Positions 62,250-64,000 of a stretch of DNA of 64,000 bases are shown piece by piece. The stretch comes from Oidiodendron maius Zn (Eukaryota > Ascomycota > Leotiomycetes > Myxotrichaceae): the NCBI GenBank assembly GCA_000827325.1, contig KN832870.1, forward strand, positions 4,712,001 to 4,776,000, in the 5' to 3' direction. Numbering within the stretch: position 1 is the first letter of the stretch; each line of letters opens with the position of its first letter. The translations under genes and the position numbers were made by a program. The notes under the pieces are model-generated. The model was not told where the DNA came from. It made no database searches and saw nothing but the letters and a program-made list of their open reading frames with translations.

Positions 62250-63554
62250 GGTGGTATCAACGTTATTTTAACAATTATCTCTGGACTGATGAACGCGCCC
62301 ATTGCAATGTCATACTTTGGCCATCCGGCTGTGGGCTGTTGCCCAAGTTGAAGGTATGGCAAGAAAGCCGAGACTGTCCATCTTCCTCGCTCGGCATTCG
62401 CAGAAATAGGCTTGAAGGATAAACTGCAGCACCAATAGTATTTTGCGTTTATTCGCATCCGTCAGTGATCCAGTGATCTATCAGATGCTTATGAAAGCTA
62501 TTTACTTTCCGCTTATGCATAGCTTTCATTGAATTCTTCATTGAAACCCACTTGCTCAGATCAAGCGCAGCATCCAAGACCGAAGGTAAGATTGCCATTT
62601 AGTAGAAGGAATCTCTTTCAAGACTACTTCGTGAGGTCGCCAAGGTACAAAGTACTCAGTTGACGCTAATCTTGCGGAATACATCATGCCTCAACACCAA
62701 CACCTCTTACTCCGTGCTGGTGCTGGTAATGCACTTTGCAACTTATATCAAAATCCTCGACAAGTGTCGCTCGTAGCAGAAACTTTCTGTTTGTCTACCT
62801 ACAATTAATTCTCTTTTTCTTACTGAGATTGAGTGAATTAAATCAATAAGTTTCTACTATTTAAGCTGTCTCATTACCTCGTTGCCTCTATCCGATCTAA
62901 CAACAACCACCATCACTATATTCCACATTCCACGTCAGCTACAAACCATCCCAGCCTCCTAACACCCCACTATCAATCTTTCCAGTCGCCAACCTGTCTA
63001 TCCGAATAGAGCTATCACTTGACGAGCTCTCTTCGCATCTTTGCGTCCAAATTACCTCTGCTGCTAATACTGTCTCCTCGCGCTTCGATCTGTTGATGAT
63101 TGAGCCACTCGTCCCGCTCACCTCAACAACTGTTCAATCGTACCTCTCACACTAGTCTCGCCACACAACGTGCTTCAAGACTTAGTCCTCAAATACAAAC
63201 GCGACTCATTCTCAAAGTTCAAGGCTAAGGTATTCAAGTTCACGTTTGTACGCCCTCTCACTTTTGCAAGTTTTGCATGCTCACATCAACCTCCGTCTTC
63301 CCAAGCCTATTTTTCGTGTTGCAACGCCATCATTATCATCTCATTGTCTGTTCTACTCTCCCGCCATCTTCTCCAAGTTCCGTCATCTTCTGTAAGCCCC
63401 GTTGCAATATCCCTGTATCCTTTTATTTGCCACTCTATCTGCAAAGCAAAATTTCACTATAGGCTCTCATGTTCATTATGAACTTTCATTCGTTGCTTGA
63501 TGGAAATAGACGCGGAACTTTGAGACTGACATCAACTGCATATAGAGAGGCAAA
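62250..63554. other. Intergenic, probable long leader of the last gene
   Basis: 1.3 kb. 62800-63550 is rich in C/T and CAAC tracts, as in long fungal promoters and leaders. An 11-bp inverted repeat lies at 62491-62529. Frames in 63170-63480 show no motif. Confidence 0.5.
62491..62529. other. 11-bp perfect inverted repeat (possible hairpin)
   Basis: ATGAAAGCTAT at 62491-62501 faces its complement at 62519-62529 with a 17-base loop, about 240 bp beyond the SCN1-like stop codon. Could fold in the 3' UTR; function unknown. Confidence 0.5.
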
Positions 63555-64000
63555 ATGCCGGAGCTGGACAGTCAAGATGACGGCAAGCTTTATAATGCTT
63601 CAAGTCAAGCAAACATGAATGCTGGTGGTAGTACCTATCAAGAGAACACAGTTATTCGTACTATTCCAACCCAAGGGAACGCACCGGCTGCGGACACTTC
63701 GAATAAAGTGACCCAAGGCAATGATGACGATGCGTGCCCAGAACGCAAATTTTCTGGCACCAGCCAAAGGGTACCTTGCACAGATGAGAATACTGCGCAG
63801 ACGCCAGTAACTGAGCAATCCAATCTGATACATGATCATTTTCCGGCTCCCTCACCTTATGATACCCCATACCCAACGGTATACGATCCCACTGGTCATT
63901 ATGCACGCGGTAAGTCTAAACTGACCTGCTGGCCATTGTATTTTCCCTCGGACAACGCTTTGACCTTACAATATTCTGATATATTGTCACCTCAAGTTTA
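63555..64000 (+). CDS. 5' part of an unrecognised gene (runs out of window)
   Basis: From the ATG at 63555 the frame is open to the window end. The first exon probably ends at 63909, before GTAAGT, giving 118 codons: a polar, Asn/Gln/Thr/Asp-rich segment (MPELDSQDDGKLYNASS) ending in a Tyr/Pro-rich part (SPYDTPYPTVYDPTGHYAR). No domain is visible. The long C/T-rich upstream region and disordered start resemble regulatory proteins, but that is only an impression. Confidence 0.6.
   Translation, partial: MPELDSQDDGKLYNASSQANMNAGGSTYQENTVIRTIPTQGNAPAADTSNKVTQGNDDDACPERKFSGTSQRVPCTDENTAQTPVTEQSNLIHDHFPAPSPYDTPYPTVYDPTGHYARGKSKLTCWPLYFPSDNALTLQYSDILSPQV

Overview
The window is nuclear DNA of a filamentous ascomycete (Pezizomycotina). 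Reasons: genes lie 0.2-4.5 kb apart and carry 0-5 short GT-AG introns (mostly 45-115 bp, several with a CTAAC-like branch site), and the gene set is typical of that group: a Hog1/SakA MAP kinase, a group III G-alpha, an AreB-type GATA factor, a TOK potassium channel, a Kre6-type GH16 protein and Zn2Cys6 regulators. I cannot fix the class; Leotiomycetes-like is only an impression. No tRNA, rRNA, CRISPR or intact transposon was recognised.

Layout. 1-4.2 kb: 3' end of a fungal transcription factor (+) facing AVL9 (-). 6.5-22.7 kb: four minus-strand genes in a row, the stress MAPK Hog1, glycogen phosphorylase, a group III G-alpha and cullin-1, with an unusual 4.5 kb gene-free stretch upstream of the G-alpha. 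23.9-26.6 kb: SRF1 (-) and a mitochondrial K+/H+ exchange-family protein (+) fire divergently from a short shared promoter. 28.6-33.5 kb: two cysteine-motif proteins of DUF3716 type flank an AT-rich block. 34.5-40.4 kb: a Kre6/Skn1-like beta-glucan protein and a two-pore TOK K+ channel (+). 41.6-43.4 kb: AreB-like GATA factor (-). 44.9-47.9 kb: KRR1 and a FHIT/HNT2 hydrolase (+). 48.3-51.6 kb: CTF18 clamp loader (-) with MluI-box-like promoter motifs. 52.9-55.2 kb: Zn2Cys6 regulator (+). 55.6-57.4 kb: RING-H2 ubiquitin ligase (-). 58.2-59.9 kb: divergent FIS1 and SPC24. 60.1-62.2 kb: an orphan membrane protein and a TatD-family SCN1-like hydrolase, also divergent. 63.6 kb to the end: the 5' part of an unrecognised gene.

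How genes fit together. Most are conserved housekeeping or signalling genes with no pathway clustering. The adjacent Hog1, glycogen phosphorylase and G-alpha genes belong to stress and nutrient (cAMP) signalling and reserve-carbohydrate use, but common control is inference only. All exon borders below were set by hand from splice consensus, frame continuity and remembered family alignments; no search was run. I found no convincing new multi-gene system. The most interesting items are the AreB 5' exon with no AUG, nested AreB starts, the CTF18 promoter motifs, the K+ channel's His-Pro-Arg tail, and the pair of DUF3716-like genes.
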